Position numbers and translations under genes: made by a program
Part shown: positions 1 through 12,330 of the stretch, in pieces
Numbering within the stretch: the stretch's first letter is position 1
Layout of the letters: every line of letters starts with the position of its first letter
The notes under the pieces: model-generated
Told to the model about the DNA's origin: nothing
The model's database searches: none
Seen by the model: only the letters and a program-made list of their open reading frames with translations
NCBI GenBank assembly: GCA_025716855.1
Contig: JAIXMQ010000057.1
Span: 62,001-126,000 of the forward strand
Origin: Pilaira anomala
Taxonomy: Eukaryota; Mucoromycota; Mucoromycetes; Mucorales; Mucoraceae
Length of the DNA stretch: 64,000 nt
Direction: 5' to 3'

Positions 1-1537
<1,537 letters not shown>

Positions 1538-1837
1538 ATAATACATCTCCCACTTTTATCATATTTTTCCCCCTCTTCCATCTTTTTTATAACCAAAATC
1601 AAAAATAGCATTAATATTTTTATTTTAAAACCGAAATTATAAATAAAAAAAAATTCGAGTTGTTCCAAGTAAATTTTTTTGCATTGTTGTTATACAAAAG
1701 TACTTTATGGTGTTACAATCTCATATTTCATATTACGAAACTCAGTCACAAGTGTAAAAACTTTACACACACATTATATTTCTTCTTTTTACCTTTTCTC
1801 TATTACTACTTACTCTTTTATCCTTTTCTTTTACGTT
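1538..1837. other. Intergenic: enolase 3' region and promoter of the Zn-cluster gene
   Basis: AT-rich, with T-rich runs and a late TTTTATCC-rich leader before the next ATG. No coding signal or RNA gene is seen. Confidence 0.5.
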
Positions 1838-4511
1838 ATGAAGCAACATAACTCTGCTTCAAAAAAAATTCGTATGACTATGGCTTGTGAACGTTGTCGG
1901 TAAACACCTTTTTTAACTTTTTTTTTTTTTTTATCGTACATGCTTTAACTTTTTTTAAATAAAAAAAAAAATTAGTTCAAAAAAAGGTAAATATTTCAGT
2001 AACGTCCTCAATGAAAATAAATGATTAACAAGTTAGTTTCATAGTTAAATGTGACTTTACTCATCCTCAATGTGCTCGCTGTCAACAAGCAAAAGGTTAT
2101 TCTTTTCTTTTTTCTTTCTTTTTTTTTTAAAAAAAAATTAAACTAAATACTCTAACTATTTAGCTCAATGCTCATATGACGGAAGTGCTACACAAGTAGA
2201 TTTATTTAACCTTGTAAAGTTAAATGAAACAGTAGATATATTACAAAAACGAGTTCAATCGATAGAAACAGATATTAAACAAGTATGTAGTAATACTCAG
2301 TATGTTGCTAATGAAGTCAGAAGTAATCGTACTACCACCATGGATAACCAACCAGATATCACCCTTCAACATGATAATTCACCTACTGTCCGAATCCATC
2401 AACAAGAAACATCAGAACCACCACCACCACCAAAACAACAAACAAATGCTACAAAAATGAATAGTTTAATAAATACATCAAATACAGAATGGAAATTATC
2501 TTTAACACCTAAAGGACTTCGAGTAGATACAAATATAATTTCATTACATACATTATACGATATTTTATTATCTGGAGTATCTCAGTTTGATTGCAGTCTA
2601 CATCAAGACAAATCATCTTCTTCTCAATCCTCTTCAAGCACAGAAACCTCGATTCGACCTGATACAGCAACACTTGTAAAAAAGAAACCATTATGGAAAT
2701 CCCGGATGAAAACTTTTCCGCTTTACAGTAGTAGCTGGGAAGAAAGTGCAGCGGAACATAATAAATGCTCCAGTATGATAAAAGAAAAGCATACCGATAT
2801 TATACATGATGATGATGATACGATACAACACATGTTGAATATATTTTCAGAATGTTTTTTATGTTTACCATGTCCAGATCCAACACAATCGATCATGACA
2901 AGATATAAAGAAGGAAGACTTGATCCGTTACTAGCGAATTCAGTTTTTGCATGGACTGCAAGACATGGAGCGATTCATCATGATTTGTTTCCAGGGAAGG
3001 ATCCAAATGAGGTAGGAAGACCATTTTTTTTAAAGGCAAAGGAATTGATCAAGGAAAGGTTCATGTGTACCAGTGTGGATACAATGCATAGTTTGATCAT
3101 TATGTATATATATACAATTGGTATTCCTAGTGAACAAAAATCTCAAGTAGAATCCGAAGCCTATATTTATTTAGGATTAGCTATACGTATGTGTCTTGAT
3201 TTAAAAATGCATCAAGAATCAACAGAATCAACAAATGAGGTTGAAAAAGAAAAGAATCGAAGGTACTTTTGGGTAGTTTATTTTTTAGAAACATTAGGAT
3301 CTATGCATTCAGATAAACCATTTGCTTTACCACCCAAGAATATGATTACAGTACAATTTCCAACCGTATTAGAACATGAAGAAGATGGAGGAGAATTAAA
3401 GTATCGAGTAGAATTTATGATTCAAAGGTTTAAAATTACACGTATCTATCGAAATATTATTTACAAGACAACGGAAGAAAAGCCATTACTTTCTCAAATT
3501 TCAGCTATTGATAAAGAATTGGAAAATTGGTATTTGTCTTTACCTTCTCATCTAAAATATGAAGCAGGTGATTTATCAAGGAGAAATTGGAATTCTACTT
3601 CTTTCAAGGAACAATCTTGTATAAAATTAAATTTTGAATATAATTTCCAATTATGTCAATTGTATGGATTATTCTTTAACAAATCTTCTTCTTGTACTAA
3701 TTCTTCTGATAATAATACAACCATTGAAGTTTTATCAAGAGATATTTGTTTAAAGGCTGCACATAATACTCTAGAATTATTAGAGTGTTGGATACAACTC
3801 AATCAACGTTGGTGTCATTTCTCAATAGAGAATTTAATGATGACTACCATGATCTATAGCAACATATTATCTCAACCTAATCCAATTGAACAAGAAATGG
3901 CAAAGACAAATTTAGAAAAAATGGCTCGTATTTTATTATCTGCTCCAGTTCGATATCATAAATACGTTTCATCACTTGTAAATAGAATCAAGTCTATATT
4001 TAGAGAGTATCATTTACATACAGACATTTTTGGTAGTACTGGTGCTGGTGGTAGTCATAGTAATGAGATTGAAAATAAGGATAATATACATTTGTTACCA
4101 AATGAAGCTGTTACATTATCTAATCCAGATATTTTATCTAACCCATACATCCATCATCATCACCATCATCACCACCATCATTCACCTGCACCATCAACAA
4201 CCACAACAGAAAACTTTCATGGAGAAAATATGCAACATTTCTCTGAATTTGTTTATACACCTACTTTATTAGATTATAATCATCATATATTATCTTCAAC
4301 TTCATTTGGTAAGAAACCAGATTATAATGCGTATCGATATTCCCCACCCCCTTATTATACACCGCCTACAGCTGTCACACCTACCTGGACTCCCGTCTTG
4401 TTGGATCCATCATCGACAGAAGATAATACAACAACGAATTTTTCTAATACAACAACAACAGAAAAATCACCTCCTCAATATCGAAATGATAATTATCCTT
4501 CTTATTATTAA
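1838..4511 (+). CDS. Zn2Cys6 (Gal4-type) fungal transcription factor
   Basis: Predicted nuclear DNA-binding regulator, about 823 aa. Exons are read as 1838-1899, 1976-1986 (11 nt), 2045-2095 and 2164-4511. Only this path restores the zinc cluster: Cys at residues 17, 20, 27, 34, 37 and 44 in C-x2-C-x6-C-x6-C-x2-C-x6-C spacing, with CERC from exon 1, KKVKC across exons 2-3 and QC from exon 4. The sum of exon lengths is divisible by three, and exon 4 runs in frame into the large ORF. A short coiled coil (LNETVDILQKRVQSIETDI) follows as a dimerisation element. The middle region (about residues 250-600, e.g. DPLLANSVFAWTARHGAIH) resembles the fungal-specific MHR domain. The tail is rich in Asn, Thr and Pro and carries a run of ten His. 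Target genes are unknown. Confidence 0.9.
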
Positions 4512-4605
4512 AAATATATATATATATATAAAATATTTTATTTATAGTAAAAGCAATTTGTTTTTACACATCATGAGGTTAAAAAAAAACAAAAAAAAAG
4601 AAAGT

Positions 4606-5893
4606 TTAATTCTTTTTAGCTTTCTTGGAAGTAGAAGTATCAGTATCAGTAGATTTGGCTGCTGTTCTCTTTCTTACAGGTTCAGCTTTTTGTCTACAAC
4701 ATACGGAAATAAACAATGAATATAAAACAAATCTTATTTAAACACTTAAAATACTATACTCTTTTTTCTTGATAGTAGTCTCCTTCTTCTTTGGCTCCTC
4801 AGTCTTCTTTGGAGCTTGCTTCTTCTTTGGCTCTTCGTTTGGCTCTTCTACTTTCTTTCCAGTAAGACGACCTGATCTTCTGGTAGGTTCTCCTTTTGAT
4901 TTCTTATCAGTACTATATAAAGGAAGTTTTATTTTAGCATTAAAGATATAGTTATATGATGTCATTTATTGCTTACCTCACTTTCTTGTTACGAGTAGCA
5001 AATGAAGCAACCTTGGGTTCTTCAGGAGTCATTTTGGATTTCTTTGAGCTTGGTTCTTGAATACTAACTTCTTGTTTACCTGATTTTTCACGAGTTCCCT
5101 TGACAGCAGACTTTAGAGCTTCCTTTTTATTAGCTCTAATAATAAAGAGTGAGATGTTAGAATTAAATAAAAAATGATAAATAAATAAATAAATAAATAA
5201 AACATCAACTTTTACGTTTCATCAGTAGCAGGTTCTTTTCTCTTATTTCTAATATAACAGGTAACTCTCAATATATGTATATATATATATATATATATAC
5301 AATTGATAAACTAAAAATTAACTTACGATTCATTTGAAGCAGCAGATGCTGGACGTTCATTTTCAGGAATATCACCTTCATCCCAAGCTCTTTGAACTCT
5401 TTCTTGATCCTCTTCTCGAAGATCTTGCCATCCATTGATACTACTTGGGTCAGGGAAATCTGATTTCATGTTTTCAATGACTTTTGCAGTTGTACAATAC
5501 CTGTTTATTTTTTAAAGTCGTTGGAAAATGTTGTAAAAAGTTTAATTTTTATATATAGTTACCAGTGTCTCCATTTTGTACCGTGGATATTGGTTACTTC
5601 TACACCAAGTCGAAGTTCACCTTTCTAAAAATGTGTATAAGAAAGAGAAGAAGAAGAAGAAGAGAAAAGGAAAATAACTTACGGAAATACCGTGGTCTTT
5701 ACTAGGACACGTATGTTTGGGTCCATTACAAACGCTCCTATCACTCTATTAAATGTATAAATCACTCTGAAGTAAATACAAAAATAAGTTGTACTATTTA
5801 CCTTTGCATACTAAGATATACATATTCAATGTGTTAAAAAAAACCCCTCATTTTGATAATTTAAATAATACTTACTTCTAAAGTATAACTCAT
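4606..5893 (-). CDS. PARP-type zinc-finger protein with basic tail (Hpz-like)
   Basis: Probable nuclear DNA-binding protein of about 250 aa. Reading the minus strand gives a first exon at 5876-5893 (MSYTLE), a 9-nt exon at 5802-5810 (YAK), then further short exons and a last exon at 4606-4693. The joined N-terminus shows a fungal zf-PARP domain: YAKSDRSVC, KGELRLG, and KWRHWYC with the HxxC ligand pair. It is followed by GWQDLREEDQERVQRAW, typical of the fungal version of this finger. The rest is a Lys/Glu/Pro-rich tail with an RRSGRLTG motif, repeated EEPKKK blocks and a terminal KKAKK, fitting DNA or chromatin binding and nuclear import. No PARP catalytic domain is present. It resembles small yeast zf-PARP proteins such as Hpz1/Hpz2. 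At least seven introns are needed. Confidence 0.8.
5276..5300. repeat. (TA)n microsatellite in an intron
   Basis: A dinucleotide TA run inside an intron of the PARP-finger gene. Similar TA runs occur in other introns and UTRs of this window. Confidence 0.8.
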
Positions 5894-6365
5894 ATTTGAT
5901 AAGTAATAAATTCTTCTTTTTTAACAAAGTTTTTTTTTTAAAAAAAAAAAAAAAAGAGAGAAAAGAGAGGGAAGGAGAGAAAGGAATATATTTTGGCGTT
6001 TTGACGATTGAATTCTGAGTTCTAATAAAGAGTATTATACAATCTCGTCAAACGAACAGCGTTTTTGTTGTTGTTGTATGGTTTTCGTGTTGAATAAAAT
6101 AAGTGAGTAATTTTTTTGTTGTTGTTGTTTCTTTTTTGGTGTGCATGAGATGTAACGAAAACGGAGGAGTGTTTTATTTTACGCGTCTTATAATTCTGTA
6201 ATATATCTTTTTTCTCGCTGTAAAAAATCATGTAGAACTATATTATTAAGACTGTATGAAGATCCCACGTTTCCTTTTTTTTTTTCTTTTTTTTTTTTTA
6301 GTCTGTATGCAACTTATATAATTCCTGTTTATATCAAGATATTAGCGTCTGATATTTATATTCGT
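5894..6365. other. Intergenic, no gene seen
   Basis: Holds the promoter of the PARP-finger gene, an A/T homopolymer block near 5930-5955 and a purine-rich GAGAGGGAAGG patch. Short Asn/Lys-rich open frames here are low-complexity artefacts. Confidence 0.5.
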
Positions 6366-7438
6366 TTAATAATAAAGCTCATGCTTTGGAGCATCGATTT
6401 TCTTAAGGACACCGGAAAGTCCATGGTCCGAAGGTGGAAGATCAACCACGCCGTCAAATTTGCCATCTTCGTCCTCTTCGTCGTTGTCTAGTTCCTTATA
6501 ATAACGCGTATTTCTTATTCGTCATGTTTTTTACAAATATAGGAACCGTTATAATGAAGTGCAATACCAACATTTCTAATTCTGGATAAATTTCGAAAAA
6601 TCTGTTTTATTTCGTCTGCTGAAAGTCGTTCATCTGATTCCAAATATAATATTGGCAACCATAAATTTTCGAGTCTTGTGAATTTTGTTAAAATATATTG
6701 GAGTGTGACTAAATTTATAGTATGTACAGACAAGTCAAGCTTGGTTACACTTCTATTCTCTGATAGTTCAAGAGCACTAATATTAACTTCATTCATCTTC
6801 AATAATACATGCTGTAATGGTTGATGTAGTATTCAAAAGAAATCAATTTTGGAAAATTTAATACCAATCTGATTAATTATCTCTCTGCCGGGAGAAATAC
6901 AAAACAAGTAATGTCTGTTTTATATTTAATTTGAAGCTGCATGATAAGATCAAGTGCAGAGGTATTTGTCGATCTTGCCATTGGCGGGTAAGAAAGCATT
7001 GTATATGGTCTAATCTTCTTGGACTATTGATTAAAGTTTGCAAGTATTCTATTTTTGAAATTCTATTGAAACTAAGTTGGAGTGGATGAGCAGTATATCG
7101 AGTAAGTTTAAACTGTCCCTTCCGCGATATATTTCGCCATTAGATTCTTTTACTACAATATGGCTTACGCTATCTGAGAAATTTAAAATTTCGTTTACTA
7201 AGCCTGTAGGCTCATTTTCGTAAACTGTTACTAAATTTTTTTTTCCCAGAAATCTTTGTATGACACGTCTCCACAGTTTACATACAAGTGAACAACTTGG
7301 GAGATCTCCTTTAGACAATTTGTTCCTCATGAGCCAAAGGTTTCTTTCTGCTTGAAACCTTTCTACTCTTCGAATGTTTTCCAATACTAGTTTCAATGCT
7401 TTATTGGGCAAATCGTGTATATGATGTAGAAATGACAT
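6366..7438 (-). pseudogene. Decayed F-box/leucine-rich-repeat protein
   Basis: The 5' part (7438-7049) encodes a clean F-box start: DLPNKALKLVLENI, then CSLVCKLWRRVIQRFL, as in substrate receptors of SCF ubiquitin ligases. Downstream, LRR-like text continues but in different frames: IEYLQTLINSPRRLDHIQ just after a TAG near 7049, then NEVNISALELSENRS and VTKLDLSVHTINLV at 6515-6802, and an acidic tail LDNDEEDEDGKFDG before the stop at 6366. At least two single-base frame changes (one beside an A run) and a TGA near 6835 separate these pieces. Introns with good GT-AG sites do not explain all the breaks. Mucoralean genomes carry many such F-box/LRR genes; this looks like one decaying copy. Confidence 0.7.
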
Positions 7439-8913
7439 TGGTTGACAAATTTAGAAAGAAAAGAAAAGATTTATTCTAAAAAGTTTTTTTGCTGAAATAA
7501 AGCTGGTTAGTCTTCGGTCCTCTCCAGGTCGATTAGTTAATAATTATATAATGACAATGAGGAACAGTAGCAGCAGCAAACTAAAGGGGAGTAGTCGCAG
7601 TATCACGGGAGATAACAGTAACAAGATCATCACCAAAACATACTATACATAATGCATACATCACACAAGGAATACAATAAGTTTGAGTGGCCTATATTAC
7701 ACCGGCTAATAATAGTGTTAGTTTGTTGTTCAAGAAACACGTTTTATTTCCCCAATCACCATGATTTTATCACCTATCGCCTGCATTCAGACATATTTAG
7801 TCCAAACCTTTAAAAATATACATTCATACATTTAAAAAAAAATATATGCAATTTTGTGAATCATTTTCTTTATTCTAAAAAAAAATCACCCGGGAACGAG
7901 CAACCAGAGCAAAATTTGATCTTGACTCATTTCTAAAGGATGTACTTTATTATCAATTTCAGTGTTATCAATTTTTTCAACTTTTTCAGGTGAATTCTTG
8001 GAACACCACAATTGGACTGTGGTGCCCTTTGAGCTTTATGTATTAAACAAAAGCTTCATAACTAATAGTTATTGTACTTTTACTTTATCAGTCGTATCAG
8101 TTCAGTTCTAGCAATAAATAAAAACAAATACTTTGCTAATTGATTTCTACGATATAGCTATAATTAAAAGAAAAAAAAAGTTTTCTGTGTGGTTATTTTA
8201 GGATAAATAATATAATAATAAAAAAAGACTAAATGTTAAGGTAAATTAAATAAAAAAAAGTCTAGCTGTATAAAATGGTCTGGAGACAATTTTGAGGGAA
8301 ATTTATTGGATGGTACATAAAGACAAAACACTTTAACAAAAAAGAGTGATTTTAATTATGTATATATCACAACATGTCAAAGAAAATTAGGCTTTAGTTA
8401 TCTGTGCTTTTTGTGTATTACTTTTTTATTATTATTATGTATTAGAGATATAATAAATAAATAATTCAATCTTATGCTCTTACAACTATAATGTAATCTG
8501 AATGGGGATATAGGTGGGATCTACCGCTAGTCATATTATTAAATAAATAAATAAGCTATATTATAAGTCAAAGGCATAATAGATAGGTATATATGCTGAC
8601 TATGCTATAAGCAACCTCAACATCCGATGATCAACATCTCAAATCTTTTATGAGACAGATGATCTTGTTCTTTGACGAAAATAAGAATACGAAGTACCAT
8701 ATAGTTTACATACCAAATAGTATATATTTTGAATTAAGGCTTAATAAAAACATTTTTTTATGGTTAAAATTATTTTTACTAAAAGGGACAATTTTTTCAA
8801 ATAGTACTTGTTTGTTAAAGCACAGTTACCTTTTGTTATCAATGTTCTTTCTTTCTTTCATATGATTTGATAAAGCACAAATAGCCTCAATTATTATCTA
8901 TAATAGCTAGACT
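7439..8913. other. 1.5-kb AT-rich stretch without a recognisable gene
   Basis: No family could be recognised on either strand. A 7-bp perfect inverted repeat sits at 8004-8024. A 33-codon Ser/Lys-rich open frame at 7551-7652 is slightly richer in GC than its surroundings but has no recognisable features. Confidence 0.5.
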
Positions 8914-10086
8914 TCATTGTAGTCTAATTCTTATAGTTTTTAAAAAAACAAGCTCCCGACCATCCTCATACACACGCTCCCATGAAATGGGTGTATTATT
9001 TAGTTCGGAAAGGTACTGCTCTAAATAATCCCAGTTACTAATGGTACTAGAGCTGGTATTGATGTTGGCGTTGGTACTGGTGTTGGCGTTGGTACTGGTG
9101 TTGGTACTGTTGTTGGTGTTGGTGATGGCATCGGCGTTGGTGTTGGTGATGGTATCGGCGTTGGTGCTGCTGCTGGTGTTGGTATTGGGAACTTCTTTCA
9201 CTAAGATAGACTCATATTTTCTTTTTAAAGCAGCAGGAAGTAGTTTACCATCGTCTAAAATTTTCTTGCATTTTTCAACATCTGGAACTTCTTCTGATAA
9301 TGCTGAAATTGCCTTTGTTAAAACATTTTCTGTATTTTCACACACCAGCAACAAATCTTCTGTGGGCTTTGTAGTTTCATCCATTTGTTCTTGGTGGAAC
9401 ACCCGTGCGGCAATTGAATACAATAATTGAATTGTTGGGTCATTGCGGAAAGGGTTCACTAAAAGCGAAGGGTGTTGACTTATAAAAAATGTTGAAAAAG
9501 CAACAAAAGGAGAAAGGGGTGATACCAAGCTTGTTTCTATCGATGTACCGGTCACAAAGTAACACATATCTGCCCAAGGTTTACAAGAGTATTGACGAAG
9601 AAAAGGGTGGTCTTTGTTTTGTACCGTTTTCTTTGAGACTTCATACTTCATCGAAGAGATAACAAATGTTAACACAATTGGTTTTATATTGTATTGACGA
9701 TAGACAGATATGGCAGAAGACATGAGCCTCAAAATAAAATCGTCGTTAACTGTATGCTGAATTTCCACTAAAATAGGGGGAAAGCTGCCATTTAGTTGAG
9801 TGATGGGTAGATACAAAATGTCCAAAATGGTACCATTCGGCCATTCTGTCGGCCAAGGTGAATAGTTGCCTTTTCCTTCAGATCCAAATATTGTCTCAAT
9901 GACAATATCAATCACAGTGGGATTCAATAAAATATGTTTCGACATCAAGTCTGTGCCTGGTCGTAATTTATATGGCAGTTTAAAAGATAAAGAAGAAATC
10001 ACTTTTGCTGAAGATGATGAGATGATTGTAGATGGATCAAATGATATCGAAGAGGATCTTGAGCAATCACCCAGCTTAAGATTCAA
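8914..10086 (-). CDS. PD-(D/E)XK nuclease-like protein (Rpn/PDDEXK-type fold, predicted)
   Basis: An intronless ORF of up to 390 aa. The central part has the pattern of PDDEXK nucleases related to recombination-promoting or transposase-associated families: a helix with [23 protein letters not shown] with the Asp, then [11 protein letters not shown] giving the Glu-x-Gln variant of ExK. Later blocks are [21 protein letters not shown] and [16 protein letters not shown]. After residue 295 comes an Asn/Thr/Ser/Ala low-complexity tract encoded by a degenerate minisatellite. I recall closely similar proteins as a multi-copy, uncharacterised family in Mucorales. The first ~45 codons lie antisense to transposase sequence and look like antisense of an acidic stretch, so the true start may be the Met at 9945 or may have been lost. 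Function is inferred only; no activity is implied. Confidence 0.6.
   Translation of the reverse strand: MNLKLGDCSRSSSISFDPSTIISSSSAKVISSLSFKLPYKLRPGTDLMSKHILLNPTVIDIVIETIFGSEGKGNYSPWPTEWPNGTILDILYLPITQLNGSFPPILVEIQHTVNDDFILRLMSSAISVYRQYNIKPIVLTFVISSMKYEVSKKTVQNKDHPFLRQYSCKPWADMCYFVTGTSIETSLVSPLSPFVAFSTFFISQHPSLLVNPFRNDPTIQLLYSIAARVFHQEQMDETTKPTEDLLLVCENTENVLTKAISALSEEVPDVEKCKKILDDGKLLPAALKRKYESILVKEVPNTNTSSSTNADTITNTNADAITNTNNSTNTSTNANTSTNANINTSSSTISNWDYLEQYLSELNNTPISWERVYEDGRELVFLKTIRIRLQ
9035..9190. repeat. Degenerate GT/GG-rich minisatellite inside the nuclease-like ORF
   Basis: On the plus strand the sequence repeats variations of TTGGTGTTGG, TTGGCGTTGG and TTGGTACTGG in 6- and 12-bp steps. 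On the minus strand it encodes repeated NTNAD/NTST units. It is the most G-skewed patch of the accessory region. Confidence 0.8.
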
Positions 10087-10879
10087 ACAAGAACTCGACG
10101 CCTTATTTCTTCCTGCTTCCAGTACAAAGTATAGTTGTACTGATAAAGAGATTGATTCTCTTTTAAAGTATTTCAGACTTTACAATGAAATTTATGATCC
10201 TGAAAATCCATTATTGAGATCATTCAAGTCATTAGAAAATGAGTTCAAACAAGGTACGGACGGCACAATTACTGAATATATTGTATGCAAAAAGTGTCAT
10301 TTTTTATATCCCCCTTTCTGTGATCAAGTTGTGAGTTGATAAATTATTCCATCTTAGTATAAATATTAATAACATTGTTGAATTATCCAGGCTGAAAATG
10401 TCGAAATCGTTCAAGAATTCTGTAACTTTGTGCAATTCCCAGATCATCCCAAAAGAAATCCGCTTAATGCCAATCAAAAGCTTGATAAAGATGGTGTGTG
10501 TGGTCAAAGACTTTTGGAAAAACAGGTGAAGAGAGACGGATCATACTGTTTTAAACCAGTTCTTATTTATCCATATAAGTCGATAATTGGGTCAGTGAAA
10601 GAGTTTTTTTGATTCGAAAATATGATTAAAAGATCTAGTGTCAGAGAAAATCAAAGTCATGACTATTATGGTGATATAAAAGATAATGCCTACTGGTCAA
10701 AACAGCTTGATTCTTCGGGTAGACCCTTCTGTTTAGGTAATACATCTGTTTCAATGACTTTAAACGTAGATTGGTTTCAACCTTTCAACAATGTATCATA
10801 CAGTTGTGGTGTTATTTATCTTTCTATCAATAACCTTCCAATAGAAGATAGATACATACATCTTGTTGTAAAGAAATAA
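9960..10879 (+). pseudogene. Broken Plavaka/CACTA-type (Tnp2-like) transposase fragment
   Basis: Plus-strand text matches the Tnp2-type transposase of fungal CACTA/Plavaka elements. It runs from an acidic stretch ([19 protein letters not shown]) through LDALFLPASSTKYSC and LLKYFRLYNEIYDPENPLL to CKKCHFLYPPFCDQV. A 60-nt GT-AG intron (10331-10390) follows, then AENVEIVQEFCNF and YPYKSIIGSVKEFF. An in-frame TGA near 10610 interrupts it before WSKQLDSSGRPFCLG and the hallmark LNVDWFQPF. Text ends at RYIHLVVKK followed by TAA, where intact elements continue with a PGPKEP region and the catalytic core. So this is an internal fragment, truncated at both ends and interrupted; no terminal inverted repeats were found. 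Confidence 0.75.
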
Positions 10880-11160
10880 ATTGAATGTGCTTCTACCTAC
10901 AATTAGTGTTAGTTACTATTCAATAATATATATTTTTTTATATCTATGTAGTTGGGCTCGCCTGTTGACCGAATGTTTGATAATTGGCTCAAGTGAAATT
11001 AACAACTACCATTAAAGCTTTCATTATCCTGTACTCTAAAGGAGGCTTTTGTTGTGTCATCATTCTTTTCTTTGTTAGTTTAAATATTCAGAGATAAAAA
11101 AATTATGTATGATAAAATGATATTTTTTAATAATTATAAGGCCTGATCATCATCTTTTTT
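10880..11160. other. Spacer between two transposon remnants
   Basis: AT-rich sequence directly after the transposase fragment. It may be further eroded element sequence, but no protein similarity could be recognised. Confidence 0.35.
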
Positions 11161-11164
11161 TTTT

Positions 11165-12330
11165 GTTTTGGTAGTTACTTCACTGGCGATCTTTACTTAG
11201 ACTTCCTTAACAACTTTAAAATGATTAATGATAACCTCCACTCTATTACTTTCCAAATCCAAGCTTTGACTGAATATCTGGAAGAACTACTACGTTGAAA
11301 GTTACAACTACAACAGCAATTCACTTCCTCACGCGATTCAACTGGTACATACATAGATTTGGATTATGACCCCCAAGGTCAATTGCTTCTGATATTATCC
11401 CTGCTGAGCGGCTGCAACAAGCTCCATCTGGTAAAAGCGTGAATTTTTTCGATCATTATTTGAAGAACTTGATCTACACAAACGTACGCTTTCGCCTCAG
11501 CTTTTGTTTGAGTTACAAAAGCGAACCTACAAAAAGCTGATTGTAGATCGCATCTCCAACAAAACGACCGTTTTCTTGATAAGAATTAGCAACTAAGCCA
11601 AAAGGTTAGCTCACTTGATTCTCCTAATATTGGGCAAACTTTATCAAATATTTTTTTACAATTTAGTAATCAATAAAACTTTGAAGCAATCCATACATAT
11701 TTAACTTCTAAAAATGTTCAGTTATTCCCGATTAACAATAGTTTGATCAAAAATCCCTTCAGATAAATGGCCACACGAAGTAATAAAAAAAAGGGAACCG
11801 TATTCCTTTTCTAAAATATTGTCTTATATTTCAACAGTAGGTGAAATACAAAATCAACATCATCGCTTCCCTCAACTTTCTCAAACACAACATATTAGTT
11901 ATTATCGAAACAGAAGTAACGGGAAGGATTCATACAGATTATCAGCACTATCATTCAGGTTTTCATTCAACATTGTTTACAGTAATACAAGATCAATTAC
12001 AATGAAATTGAGCAAAAACTATCAAGTGTAGGCTTCTTGGTCAGCCAAAAAAAATTCCAATTAACTCCTTCAATCGCAATTCAATACCTTAGTTTTTTCA
12101 TCGACAAAGAAAATATGGCTCACATAGTATCTGCCAACAAAATATGAGACATACGTTGTACAACTCAAAATTATTACATCGAACTTCTCTGAAACTAACA
12201 GCGTTGACATCTTTTATTGGAAAGGAATTAATAACTTCTTTGGCAGTATTTTCTGCAAGGAAACACACTAGACATTTAATTCAACAGAAAATTAGCTACG
12301 TAATCATCAACATTTAATCGTTAACTGTAT
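11165..12330 (+). mobile_element. Decayed DIRS-like retrotransposon (capsid-like and reverse transcriptase remnants)
   Basis: Several frames carry protein text broken by stops and shifts. At 12020-12190 the frame reads VGFLVSQKKFQLTPS and IQYLSFFID, then stops. A neighbouring frame at about 12178-12300 continues with LTALTSFIGK, LAVFSARKHTRHLIQ. The order LGFLVN..KSQLTP, LGF..D, SFIGK, ..FPARL..R.L is characteristic of the reverse transcriptase/RNase H region of fungal DIRS elements. Upstream (11460-11640), SLFEELDLHKRTLSPQLLF and AKRLAHLILLILGKL may be remains of the first ORF. No intact ORF, tyrosine recombinase or split repeats are visible. Confidence 0.6.

Noticed and set aside
6022..6231. 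Minus-strand Asn/Lys-rich frame of 69 codons
   Set aside because: Low-complexity translation of T/G-rich intergenic DNA without conserved features.
7551..7652. Small Ser/Lys-rich ORF of 33 codons
   Set aside because: Slightly GC-richer than its surroundings but no start context, homology or neighbour supports it.
9041..9430. Plus-strand Leu/Val-rich frame opposite the nuclease-like ORF
   Set aside because: It is the antisense of the Asn/Thr minisatellite; no signal or membrane-protein logic beyond the repeat.
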